A program made the translations under genes and the position numbers. The notes beneath the pieces are model-generated. The model saw only the letters and a program-made list of their open reading frames with translations, was not told where the DNA came from and ran no database searches. A stretch of DNA of 64,000 bases from Burkholderiales bacterium (GTDB lineage: Bacteria > Pseudomonadota > Gammaproteobacteria > Burkholderiales > Burkholderiaceae_C), in the NCBI GenBank assembly GCA_947453625.1, contig CANGHK010000011.1:40181-104180 (forward strand). Direction: 5' to 3'. Numbering within the stretch: position 1 is the stretch's first letter; each line of letters begins with the position of its first letter. This document shows, piece by piece, positions 1 through 8,212 of the stretch.

Positions 1-670
1 GGTGTTCAGCCAGCGCGCAGTGCCGATGCGGGTCAAGGTCGGGCTGGCGCTGTTCATCGCACTGGCCGCGCAAGCCTCGCTGCCGGTGATCCCGGTGGTG
101 GCACTGGACACACCGCAGGCAATGATGCGGGTCGCACAGCAGTTGCTGGTCGGCCTGTCGCTGGGCTTCGCGGTGCGCGTGGTGTTCGCCGCGGTGGAAC
201 TGGGCGGCGAGTTGATCGGCCTGCAGATGGGCTTGAACTTCGCCGGCTTCTTCGACCCCGCCACCGCCAGCCAGGGCACGGCCAGCGGGCGTTTCTACGG
301 CACGCTGGTGGCCTTCCTGTTCGTGCTCGGCAACGGCCACCTGGCACTGATTGCCGCGCTGGTGCACAGTTTCGAGGTCTTCCCGGTCGGTGACGAGCCC
401 TTCGCCTTCCTGCGCCAGACTCAGCCGCAGCGCTGGGGCGCCGAGGTCTTCACGCTCGGGCTGTGGATCGCGCTGCCGCTGGTGGGCATGCTGTTGTTCG
501 TCAACCTGGTGCTGGGCGTGATCTCGCGCGTGGCACCGCAGATCAGCGTGTTCTCGGTCGGTTTCCCCATCACCCTGTCGGTGGGCCTGATCGGCATGCT
601 GCTGACGCTGCCACTGCTGGAGCAGCCGTTCGCGATGGCCATGACCGGGATGCTGGCGCAATTCCAGTAG
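1..670 (+). CDS. fliR: Flagellar export apparatus protein FliR (5' end outside window)
   Basis: This is the C-terminal part of FliR, an inner-membrane component of the flagellar type III export gate that works with FliP, FliQ, FlhA and FlhB. About 222 residues are visible; the family is usually about 260 long, so roughly the first 40 residues lie before the window. The reading frame is open from base 2. Several hydrophobic segments are visible, and the conserved core around GLNFAGFFDP and the C-terminal IGMLLTLPLLE region are typical of FliR. The gene ends with TAG at 668-670. It faces the two-component pair that follows, with only 27 bp between the two stop codons. Chemotaxis genes lie downstream, which fits a motility region. 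Confidence 0.93.
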   Translation, partial: VFSQRAVPMRVKVGLALFIALAAQASLPVIPVVALDTPQAMMRVAQQLLVGLSLGFAVRVVFAAVELGGELIGLQMGLNFAGFFDPATASQGTASGRFYGTLVAFLFVLGNGHLALIAALVHSFEVFPVGDEPFAFLRQTQPQRWGAEVFTLGLWIALPLVGMLLFVNLVLGVISRVAPQISVFSVGFPITLSVGLIGMLLTLPLLEQPFAMAMTGMLAQFQ

Positions 671-697
671 CGGCGGCCGGGCTGGCCGGCTGGACCC

Positions 698-1366
698 TCA
701 ATTGCCCACCAGCCCTTGGCGGATCGCGTAGACCGTCAGCTCGGAATTGTTCTGCAGCCCGAGCTTCTCCAGCACCCGGGCCCGGTAGACGCTGACGGTC
801 TTGGGGCTGAGCGTGAGCAACTCGGCGATATCGGACAGGCGCTTGCCCGAGGCGATCAACACCAGCGTCTGCAACTCGCGGTCCGACAGCTTGTCATGGG
901 CATGCTCGGACGCCGGCGCGGTCAGGCTCTCGACCAGCATCTGCGCGATCTCGGGCGTGACATACTTGCGACCCTGCGCCACGGTGCGCACCGCCTGCAC
1001 GATCAGCTGCGGGTCGCCGCCCTTGTTGACATAGCCATAGGCGCCGGCGCGCAGCGCGCGTATCGCATACTGGTCCTCGGGGTACATGCTGACGACCAGC
1101 ACCTTGATCGGCGAACCCTCGTCCTTGAGCACCTGCATCACGTCCAGCCCGCTGCGCCCGGGCAGGTTGATGTCGAGCACCAGCACGTCGCAGCCCAGGG
1201 TGCGGCCGATCTCGCGACCCGGCGCGGCCAGGCTGCGAATCAGGCTGCGCAGTTCACCGTAGTCGCCGGCCTCACCCACCACCTGGATGTCGGCGGTGTC
1301 GGCCAGCGTGTCGCGTATGCCGCGCCGGATCAAGGCATGGTCGTCGCAGATGATCACCTTGATCAT
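698..1366 (-). CDS. LuxR/NarL-family response regulator
   Basis: A DNA-binding response regulator of 222 residues. The N-terminal receiver domain has the acidic pair D8-D9 and the phosphoacceptor D65 within VLVLDINLPG. The C-terminal LuxR-type helix-turn-helix is clear (LSDRELQTLVLIASGKRLSDIAEL, then SPKTVSVYRARVLEKLG, split here by the shown text). It overlaps the 3' end of the preceding kinase gene by 4 nt (ATGA), so the two are translationally coupled and surely form a pair. The receiver has a short insertion before the phosphoacceptor strand (APGREIGRTLG). Target genes cannot be told from the sequence. The position between fliR and the chemotaxis cluster hints at a motility role, but that is inference. 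Confidence 0.93.
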   Translation of the reverse strand: MIKVIICDDHALIRRGIRDTLADTADIQVVGEAGDYGELRSLIRSLAAPGREIGRTLGCDVLVLDINLPGRSGLDVMQVLKDEGSPIKVLVVSMYPEDQYAIRALRAGAYGYVNKGGDPQLIVQAVRTVAQGRKYVTPEIAQMLVESLTAPASEHAHDKLSDRELQTLVLIASGKRLSDIAELLTLSPKTVSVYRARVLEKLGLQNNSELTVYAIRQGLVGN

Positions 1367-2541
1367 GGAGGACCCCAGGCCGAGGGATCGCTGTCGTCGT
1401 CCAGCTCACCGGGTGCCAGGCCGGCGCCGGGCACCGGCACCGACAGCATCAGCACCGTGCCGCTGGCACTGCTCGAGACATCGACCCAGCCGCCCACGGT
1501 GCTGGCGCGCTCATGCAGTCCGCGCAGTCCGAAACTGTTGGCCTTGTCCAGGTCGGCGCGGTCCAGGCCATGGCCGTTGTCGCTGACCTCCAGCGACAGC
1601 ACGCCGCGGCTGAGCGACAGGTCTATCGTCACCCGGGTGGCCCGCGCATGCTTGCTGACGTTGGTCAGCGCCTCCTGGGCGAAACGGTAGGCCACCAGCG
1701 GCACGCCAGGCGGCAACTGCATGGTCTCGCGGTTGGTGCGGAAGCGGCAGGTCAGGCCCTCGCGCTTCTCGTGGCGGCTGGCCATCCACTGCAGCGCCGC
1801 CACCAGGCCCTGCTCCAGGATAGCCGGGCGCAGGTTGTGCATGATGCGCTGGCTGGCCTCGAGCGCATGGGTCAGCATCTCCAGCGCCGTGGCCACCCGC
1901 TGCTGGACCGCGGGGGATTCGACATGGCGGCCTATCCAGGCCAGGTCGAACTGGATGGCGGTCAAGCTGCCACCGACGTCGTCGTGAATTTCCCGGGCGA
2001 TCGCCGCACGCTCGCGCTCGACGCTGTTCTGAAGGTGCTGGGCCAACTCGGACAGGCGGCGCCGGCTGACGGCCAGTTCGCCATCGGCATGCTGCCGGGC
2101 CAGCCGGTCGCGCCTGGCGGCGATCGCATGCTCGATCGCCGGAGCCAGCCGCGCCAGGTTGCTCTTGAGCAGGTAATCGGAGGCCCCGTTGCGCAGGGCC
2201 GCCACCGCGGTGTCCTCGCCGATCTCGCCCGAGACCAGGATGAAGGGTACATCCTTGCCGCTGTCCTTGAGGATTTGCTGCGCGCGCAGACCGGTCAAGC
2301 CCGGCAGATCGAAGTCTGACAGCACCACGTCCCAGTCACCGCTTTTCAAGGCCTCGACGTAAGCCGCTTCGCTGTCGACCCGCAATACCTCGGGCCACAG
2401 GCCAGCGCGCAGCAGATGCGAGGCCGCCAGGGCCCGGTCGGCTTCATTGCCCTCCAGGTGCAGCACGCGCAGGCGCCGCGCCGCCGCGGAACCCTGGGCG
2501 GACGACGCGAGGGCCTGACCAGGGGTGACGACGGCTGCCAT
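1363..2541 (-). CDS. Receiver-domain-containing HisKA_3 sensor histidine kinase
   Basis: A soluble histidine kinase of 392 residues with no membrane segment. Residues 20-145 form a receiver domain with the putative phosphoacceptor in VVLSDFDLPG. The HisKA_3 dimerisation helix carries the phosphorylated histidine in AREIHDDVGG. The ATPase domain shows an N box (ALTNVSKHAR), DNGHGLD and SFGLRGLHERA. This NarX/DegS-type kinase with an N-terminal receiver is usually a phosphorelay intermediate fed by another kinase, which would explain the missing sensor region. It is coupled by ATGA overlap to the LuxR-type regulator downstream. A 221-bp gap separates its start from the divergent chemotaxis operon. 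Confidence 0.9.
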   Translation of the reverse strand: MAAVVTPGQALASSAQGSAAARRLRVLHLEGNEADRALAASHLLRAGLWPEVLRVDSEAAYVEALKSGDWDVVLSDFDLPGLTGLRAQQILKDSGKDVPFILVSGEIGEDTAVAALRNGASDYLLKSNLARLAPAIEHAIAARRDRLARQHADGELAVSRRRLSELAQHLQNSVERERAAIAREIHDDVGGSLTAIQFDLAWIGRHVESPAVQQRVATALEMLTHALEASQRIMHNLRPAILEQGLVAALQWMASRHEKREGLTCRFRTNRETMQLPPGVPLVAYRFAQEALTNVSKHARATRVTIDLSLSRGVLSLEVSDNGHGLDRADLDKANSFGLRGLHERASTVGGWVDVSSSASGTVLMLSVPVPGAGLAPGELDDDSDPSAWGPP

Positions 2542-2762
2542 GGCAGGAGTATCTCAAAGCAACGACCATTCCACTATTTGCATTGATCCGGACCGCCTAT
2601 CCACGGGCGACAGGACATCGAGGTCAGCGCCACGCCGTCCCGTGCGTCGCCCCGGCGCCGCAACTTGGCCTCAACTCGGCCGCGCCCGCGCCGAAAGAGT
2701 CCCATGCCCGTGGTGGTCGGCCTCAAACCGGTCAGTCCATGGACGCGCAACGCGGAGTGACG

Positions 2763-3227
2763 ATGGGCCATCAAGAACCGACCTGGGACGCACCGAAGGT
2801 CACACTGCCGCTGCGGGTGGCGGCCGACCTGCAAGACAGCCTGATGGTCGCCTGCAACGACCTGGACCGCCTGCAGCGGCTGCTCGACGATGCCAGCCAG
2901 ATCTTGATGGGGCATTTTCACGGCGCAGCCACGCAGATCCAGCAGTTGACGCGGCTGGACGCTCGGCATCCCGAACTGCCCGAGCACCACTTGCACGCCG
3001 CGATGACCGACCTGGCCGGCGCTGTCACCGCGCTGCAGTTCCAGGATATGGCCTCGCAACTCCTGGCCCACACCCACCGCCGACTGCGCCACTGCGCCGA
3101 CCGACTGGCCCGCGACGTGATGGGCGATGACGATGAGCACGGCATGGCCGTGATCGAGGACGCCCCCGCAAGGCCCAATCCGGTGACCCAGGACGAAATG
3201 GACGCCGGCTCGGTCGAGCTTTTTTAA
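2763..3227 (+). CDS. Short CheZ-like chemotaxis protein (putative CheY-P phosphatase)
   Basis: A 154-residue protein just upstream of cheY. The segment LQFQDMASQLL matches the active-site helix of CheZ, where Asp and Gln four residues apart (D143 and Q147 in E. coli) promote CheY-P hydrolysis; the D-x-x-x-Q spacing is kept here. The last residues, VTQDEMDAGSVELF, resemble the acidic C-terminal tail by which CheZ docks on CheY-P. It is shorter than E. coli CheZ (214 residues). I chose the ATG at 2763 because GGAG lies 5 nt before it; an upstream in-frame ATG at 2739 has no ribosome binding site. It may help end the CheY signal. The family assignment is by motif only, so confidence is moderate. 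Confidence 0.62.
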   Translation: MGHQEPTWDAPKVTLPLRVAADLQDSLMVACNDLDRLQRLLDDASQILMGHFHGAATQIQQLTRLDARHPELPEHHLHAAMTDLAGAVTALQFQDMASQLLAHTHRRLRHCADRLARDVMGDDDEHGMAVIEDAPARPNPVTQDEMDAGSVELF

Positions 3228-3275
3228 GTTTCCAGGCCGTCGACCGAAAACCAAGCTGATTCCCCGGAGAAAGCG

Positions 3276-3638
3276 ATGCATTCAATCCTTGCGGTCGATG
3301 ATTCCGCCTCGATGCGACAGATGGTTTCGTTCACCTTGAAGAACGCCGGTTTCAACGTGGTGGAGGCCGTGGACGGCCAGGACGCCTGGGAGAAATCTGG
3401 TCAGCGCGATTTCAGCCTGGTGCTGACCGACCAGAACATGCCGCGCATGGACGGCATCTCGCTGACCCGCAAGCTGCGCGAGAACCCGAAGTTCAAGTCC
3501 ACGCCCATCCTGATCCTGACCACCGAATCGAGCGACCAGATGAAGACGGCCGGCCGGGCTGCCGGCGCCACCGGCTGGCTGGTCAAGCCCTTCGACCCGA
3601 GCAAATTGATCGAGGTCATCGGCAAGGTGATCCGTTGA
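3276..3638 (+). CDS. cheY: Chemotaxis response regulator CheY
   Basis: A single-domain receiver of 120 residues that carries the chemotaxis signal to the flagellar motor. Residues visible are the acidic pair D8-D9, phosphoacceptor D52 in LVLTDQNMPRMDG, the conserved Thr in ILILTTESS, and the Lys in GWLVKPFDPS. No output domain follows, as expected for CheY. A GGAG motif precedes the ATG. It lies between the CheZ-like gene and cheA in the same direction, with gaps of 48 and 64 bp, so the three are likely one transcript. Confidence 0.95.
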   Translation: MHSILAVDDSASMRQMVSFTLKNAGFNVVEAVDGQDAWEKSGQRDFSLVLTDQNMPRMDGISLTRKLRENPKFKSTPILILTTESSDQMKTAGRAAGATGWLVKPFDPSKLIEVIGKVIR

Positions 3639-3702
3639 ACCGATTCACCGCTGCGCCAATCTGCCCGCCCAGGCAGCAGCCCCATCTGGAGACTTAACCC
3701 CC

Positions 3703-5814
3703 ATGGCCGAGATGAGCCGAGAAGCCGTGCCACTGTCCGCTGGCATAGACCTGAGTCAGTTCTTCCAGGTCTTCTTCGAAGAAGCCGGCGAGAACCTGCA
3801 GACGATGGAGCAGATGCTGCTCGAACTCGACGTCGACGCCGCCGACGACGAGGCCTTGAACGCCATCTTCCGCTGCGCCCATTCGGTCAAGGGTGGGGCG
3901 GCCACCTTCGGCTTCGGCGACGTGGCCGAACTGACGCACCAGATGGAGGCCTTGCTCGACAAGCTGCGCCGCCACGAACTGGACCCGACGACCCAGATGG
4001 TCGACAAGTTGCTGGCCGCCGGCGATGCGCTCAAGGCGCTGCTGGCCCGTCACCAGGGGCATGACGGCGCGGTGCCCGACACCACCGAACTGTTGCTGGG
4101 CATCAAGGCCTTGTGTGCCGCCGACAAGGCCGAGGCGGTGGCGGCAAGACCTGTCGAGGCCATCGCCACCAGCGTGGTCGTCGACCTGCCCGCGCCCTGG
4201 GCTGAAGCCCCCCTCCGGGTGCTGGAGCTGACCGTGGGCGCGCTGGTCGACCCCAGCCTGGCCGACAGCCTGGTCGAGTTGTTCAAGGAGATCACCGGCC
4301 TGGGCGAGATCGAGCCGCTGGACGCCGGCCGCGCCGCCGACGGCATGCGCCGCTTCAAGGTCACGACGACGAGCAGCGACAGCGACCTGCTGGACCTGTT
4401 CACCTTCCATGTGCCGCGCGACGCGGTGCGTCTGGCAACGCTCGGCCTGGGCTACGGTTTCCACGACGGCGCGCCGGGCGCGCCAGACGCCGACCCGTCG
4501 GACGGACCGGCGCCCGACTTCGGCTTCTTCGAGAACGCGCCAGGCGCGCCGGCCGCACCGGGCCTGTCCGGCGCCCAGCCGGACATCGGGAGGACGGCGC
4601 CGCCCCGGGCCGCCGCGCCGCGCGCCGAGCCCCGGGCAGCGGCGGCACTCGATTCAGCCACGCTGCGGGTGTCGGTGGAGAAAGTCGACCAGTTGATCAA
4701 CCTGGTCGGTGAACTGGTGATCACCCAGGCCATGTTGGCGCAGAAAAGCCTGGCGCTGGACGCCGCGCTGCACCAGCAACTCAACGCCGGGCTGGCCGAC
4801 CTGGAACGCAACACCCGGGACCTGCAGGAGGCGGTGATGTCGATCCGCATGATCCCGATGTCCATGGTCTTCAACCGCTTCCCGCGCATGCTGCGCGACC
4901 TGGCGGCCAAGCTGGGCAAGAAGGTCGAGTTGCTGACGCTGGGCGAATCGACCGAGCTCGACAAGGGCATGGTCGAGAAGATCACCGACCCGCTGACCCA
5001 CCTGGTGCGCAACAGCTGCGACCACGGCATCGAGGCGCCGGCCGATCGCTTGGCCCGCGGCAAGCCCGAGCAGGGCACGCTGACGCTGGTGGCCAGCCAC
5101 CAGGGCGGCAGCATCGTGATCGAGGTGCGCGACGACGGCCGTGGCCTGAACCGCCACAAGCTGATCCAGAAGGCGCGCGAGAAAGGCCTGGACGCACCCG
5201 ACTCCCTGGCCGACAGCGAGGTCTGGCGCCTGATCTTCGCGCCAGGATTTTCCACCGCCGAGGTGGTGACCGATGTCTCGGGCCGCGGCGTCGGCATGGA
5301 CGTTGTGATGAAGAACATCACCTCGCTCGGCGGCTCGGTCGACATCGACAGCGCCGAGGGCTGCGGCATGAGCGTCAAGGTTCGCCTGCCGCTGACGCTG
5401 GCCATCATGGACGGCATGAGCGTGGGCGTGGGCGATGAGGTCTACATCCTGCCGCTGGGCTCGGTGGTCGAGTCGTTCCAGGTCAAGACCGGCATGGTGC
5501 GCACGGTGGGCGGCACCGGCCGTCTGGTGGAGGTGCGCGATGAGTACATGCCGGTGATCGACCTGGCGCAGATCTTCGAGGTGCCGGGCAAGGCGCCCGA
5601 GAACGCCAGCAACATCATGGTCGTGGTCGAAGCCGAGGGCGGCCGCGTGGCGCTGCTGGTAGACGAACTGCTGGGCCAGCAGCAGGTGGTGGTCAAGAAC
5701 CTGGAGGCCAATTACCGCCGGGTGCCCGACATCTCGGGCGCCACCATCATGGGCGATGGCCGCGTCGCGCTGATCCTCGACACCGGCTCACTGGTGCGCC
5801 GCAGCCGTCACTGA
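3703..5814 (+). CDS. cheA: Chemotaxis histidine kinase CheA
   Basis: The central kinase of the chemotaxis array, 703 residues. The P1 domain carries the phosphorylated His60 in RCAHSVKGG. A long Ala/Pro-rich linker around residues 260-315 follows the presumed CheY-binding region. The dimerisation domain P3 starts near RVSVEKVDQLINLVGELVI. The P4 ATPase domain has HLVRNSCDHGIE, VRDDGRGL and the G boxes GRGVGMDVV. The C-terminal P5 CheW-like domain couples it to receptors and CheW. It receives signals from the two chemoreceptors downstream and phosphorylates CheY and CheB. Confidence 0.97.
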   Translation: MAEMSREAVPLSAGIDLSQFFQVFFEEAGENLQTMEQMLLELDVDAADDEALNAIFRCAHSVKGGAATFGFGDVAELTHQMEALLDKLRRHELDPTTQMVDKLLAAGDALKALLARHQGHDGAVPDTTELLLGIKALCAADKAEAVAARPVEAIATSVVVDLPAPWAEAPLRVLELTVGALVDPSLADSLVELFKEITGLGEIEPLDAGRAADGMRRFKVTTTSSDSDLLDLFTFHVPRDAVRLATLGLGYGFHDGAPGAPDADPSDGPAPDFGFFENAPGAPAAPGLSGAQPDIGRTAPPRAAAPRAEPRAAAALDSATLRVSVEKVDQLINLVGELVITQAMLAQKSLALDAALHQQLNAGLADLERNTRDLQEAVMSIRMIPMSMVFNRFPRMLRDLAAKLGKKVELLTLGESTELDKGMVEKITDPLTHLVRNSCDHGIEAPADRLARGKPEQGTLTLVASHQGGSIVIEVRDDGRGLNRHKLIQKAREKGLDAPDSLADSEVWRLIFAPGFSTAEVVTDVSGRGVGMDVVMKNITSLGGSVDIDSAEGCGMSVKVRLPLTLAIMDGMSVGVGDEVYILPLGSVVESFQVKTGMVRTVGGTGRLVEVRDEYMPVIDLAQIFEVPGKAPENASNIMVVVEAEGGRVALLVDELLGQQQVVVKNLEANYRRVPDISGATIMGDGRVALILDTGSLVRRSRH

Positions 5815-5844
5815 AATGCAAACCCCGCGACAGGAGAAACCGCG

Positions 5845-7437
5845 ATGAAGATACCCAGCCAGTGGATGCGAGGCTTCTCGATCCGCCTGCGCATGAACGG
5901 CGCGATCGTGATGGTGCTGGGCCTGTTCGCGCTGGTCGGGGCTACCGGCCTGGTGGGTGGCAGCCACCTGGCCGCGCTGAACTCCGCGTTCACCCACCAC
6001 TCGATCAAGGAAGTGCACAACGTGGGTGAAATCCGCGCCTTGCTGGGCGAAGTGCGGCAGCACGAGAAGGACATGGTGATCCAGTACGAGGACGCCGCGG
6101 CCGTGCTCAGGCTGCGCGCGGCCTGGAGCCAGGGCGTCAAGAAGGTGCAGACCGCCTTCGGCGCCTTGCTCGAGGGCGAGGAAGACGAGGACAACCCGAT
6201 CGCCCGGGCGTCGATCAAGGAACTGGACGCCTACGTGGCAGCCTCGGCCCTGGTGCTCGACCAGATCCAGAACAGCGCCTACGACAACGCCCGCGTCGCC
6301 GACAAGATGCTGGCGCGCGCCAAGCAGCATGTCGAGGCGGTGCAGAAGAACCTGCAGGTCATCGAAGGCCTGATCGACGCCGAGGCGCTCGCGACCCAGC
6401 ACGATTTCGAGCGCGCGATGCAAATCACGCTGTGGGCCTTCGTCGTGGTGCTGACGCTGGTGATGGTGCTGGTGGTGCCGCTGACGCTGATGAACTCGCA
6501 CTCGATCACCGTGCCAATGCGTCAGGCCCGCGAACTGGCCATGGCCATTGCCGACGGCGATCTGACCCGGGCCGTGGCGATAGACGGCAAGGACGAGACG
6601 GCCGACCTGATGCGCGCGCTGGCCCACATGCAGTCGGCGCTGGCCCGCCTGGTGGGCGAAGTGCGCGATGCCTCGGGCAGCATACACATCGCCGCCAACG
6701 AGGTGGCCTCGGGCAACGCCGATCTCAGCGGACGCACCGAACAGGCCGCCGCCAGCCTGCAGCAAACCGCAGGCGCGATGCAGCAACTGACCCAGAGCGT
6801 CCAGCACAGCGCCAGTTCGGCCAGCGATGCCAGCGACATGGCCGCCTCGGCCTGCAGCGTGGCCGAGCGCGGTGGCACGGTGGTGGCCCAGGTGGTGAGC
6901 ACGATGGAGCAGATCAACCACTCGTCGCGCCGCATCGCCGACATCATCGGCACCATAGACGGCATCGCCTTCCAGACCAACATCCTGGCGCTGAACGCAG
7001 CCGTCGAGGCCGCCCGCGCCGGTGAGCAGGGCCGGGGCTTTGCGGTCGTGGCCAGCGAGGTGCGCAGCCTGGCCCAGCGCTCGGCTGGCGCGGCGCGCGA
7101 GATCAAGGGCCTGATCGCCGACTCGGTGGAGAAAGTCGACGCTGGCACGCGACTGGTCAGGGACGCCGGCGCGACCATGGGCGACATCGTGGCGAGCGTG
7201 CAGCGCGTGACCGAGACCATACGCGGCATCACCAGCGCGGCCAGCGAGCAGAGCCAGGGCATAGGGTCGGTCAACAACGCCGTCAGCGCGCTCGACCAGA
7301 TGACGCAGCAGAACGCCGCGCTGGTCGAGCAGAGCGCGGCCGCGGCCGAGAGCCTGAAGGACCAGGCCGGCCGGCTGGGCACGGTGGTGGCGCGCTTCCA
7401 CCTCGACGGCGCGGCGGCTTCGCTGCGCCCGGCCTGA
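5845..7437 (+). CDS. Methyl-accepting chemotaxis protein (no C-terminal docking pentapeptide)
   Basis: A transmembrane chemoreceptor of 530 residues. One membrane segment lies at about residues 17-40 and a second at about 193-216. Between them is a helical periplasmic ligand domain of about 150 residues with an acidic run (EGEEDEDN). A HAMP domain follows, then a signalling domain with the hairpin tip [20 protein letters not shown]. It ends in ASLRPA, with no NWETF-like tail, so it probably relies on neighbours in the array for efficient CheR/CheB access. It lies 30 bp after cheA. The ligand is unknown. Confidence 0.94.
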   Translation: MKIPSQWMRGFSIRLRMNGAIVMVLGLFALVGATGLVGGSHLAALNSAFTHHSIKEVHNVGEIRALLGEVRQHEKDMVIQYEDAAAVLRLRAAWSQGVKKVQTAFGALLEGEEDEDNPIARASIKELDAYVAASALVLDQIQNSAYDNARVADKMLARAKQHVEAVQKNLQVIEGLIDAEALATQHDFERAMQITLWAFVVVLTLVMVLVVPLTLMNSHSITVPMRQARELAMAIADGDLTRAVAIDGKDETADLMRALAHMQSALARLVGEVRDASGSIHIAANEVASGNADLSGRTEQAAASLQQTAGAMQQLTQSVQHSASSASDASDMAASACSVAERGGTVVAQVVSTMEQINHSSRRIADIIGTIDGIAFQTNILALNAAVEAARAGEQGRGFAVVASEVRSLAQRSAGAAREIKGLIADSVEKVDAGTRLVRDAGATMGDIVASVQRVTETIRGITSAASEQSQGIGSVNNAVSALDQMTQQNAALVEQSAAAAESLKDQAGRLGTVVARFHLDGAAASLRPA

Positions 7438-7477
7438 GCGGCGTCGCGCAGACACCGCTACGTCGGCCGCTCGCTCA

Positions 7478-7485
7478 GCCGATAA
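7478..7485 (+). promoter_or_regulatory. Possible sigma-28 (FliA) -10 octamer before cheW
   Basis: The octamer GCCGATAA is a perfect match to the FliA -10 consensus and lies 57 nt before the cheW start. The -35 region at the ideal spacing (TACGTCGG at 7459-7466) matches the consensus poorly. This is therefore only a candidate. Confidence 0.3.
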
Positions 7486-7541
7486 CCCATTGACGGCGAT
7501 CAGCCGCCCCACCCTCACACGATTCATCGGAGCCGCACGCC

Positions 7542-8087
7542 ATGGACATGATCAACGAAGCCGCCCAGGTGGCACGCCACGAGACCCAGCGTGCGGTCGT
7601 CGTCGCGGGCAGCCGCACTGTGGCCAGCAAGGCACCCAACGGCGAATACCTGACCTTCCGCCTCGGCGCCGAGGAATACGGCATCGACATCCTGCGGGTG
7701 CAGGAGATCCGCTCTTACGAGCCGCCGACCCGCATCGCCAACGCACCAGCCTTTCTCAAGGGCGTGGTCAACCTGCGCGGCGTTATCGTGCCCATCGTCG
7801 ACCTGCGACTCAAGCTGGGCTGCGACAGCGCGGAGTACAACCACTTCACGGTGGTGATCGTGCTCAACGTACGCGGCCGGGTGGTGGGCGCGGTGGTCGA
7901 CTCGGTCTCCGACGTGCTGGAACTGGCCGGCGACACCATCCGGCCGGCACCGGCGATGAACTCCACCATCGACACCGGCTTCATCACCGGTATCGGCAGC
8001 GTGGCCGAACGGATGCTGATCCTGATGGATATCGAGGCCTTGATGAGCAGCGCCGACATGGGCCTGATGGACAACTCGCTCGATTGA
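7542..8087 (+). CDS. cheW: Chemotaxis coupling protein CheW
   Basis: A 181-residue CheW scaffold protein that links CheA to receptors. The core YLTFRLGAEEYGIDILRVQEI, LKGVVNLRGVIVPIVDLR (shown in parts) and VVDSVSDVLEL are typical of the family. The N-terminus has about 30 extra residues before the fold begins, compared with the usual start close to the first strand. The gene sits between two chemoreceptor genes in the same direction, 104 bp after the first. Confidence 0.96.
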   Translation: MDMINEAAQVARHETQRAVVVAGSRTVASKAPNGEYLTFRLGAEEYGIDILRVQEIRSYEPPTRIANAPAFLKGVVNLRGVIVPIVDLRLKLGCDSAEYNHFTVVIVLNVRGRVVGAVVDSVSDVLELAGDTIRPAPAMNSTIDTGFITGIGSVAERMLILMDIEALMSSADMGLMDNSLD

Positions 8088-8212
8088 GGTCGACCAACGC
8101 CGCTTGCCGCCGGCAGCCCAGGGTCTGCAGCGCGACGGCTGAACCCACGGACCCAGGGCTATGCACCGCCCGACCCTGAATCCACTTTCCCCTGCCTGCC
8201 CGAGAGCACCCC

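Noticed and set aside
5788..7527. A 579-codon open frame antisense to the first chemoreceptor
   Set aside because: Same reason: a codon-bias shadow of the receptor gene.
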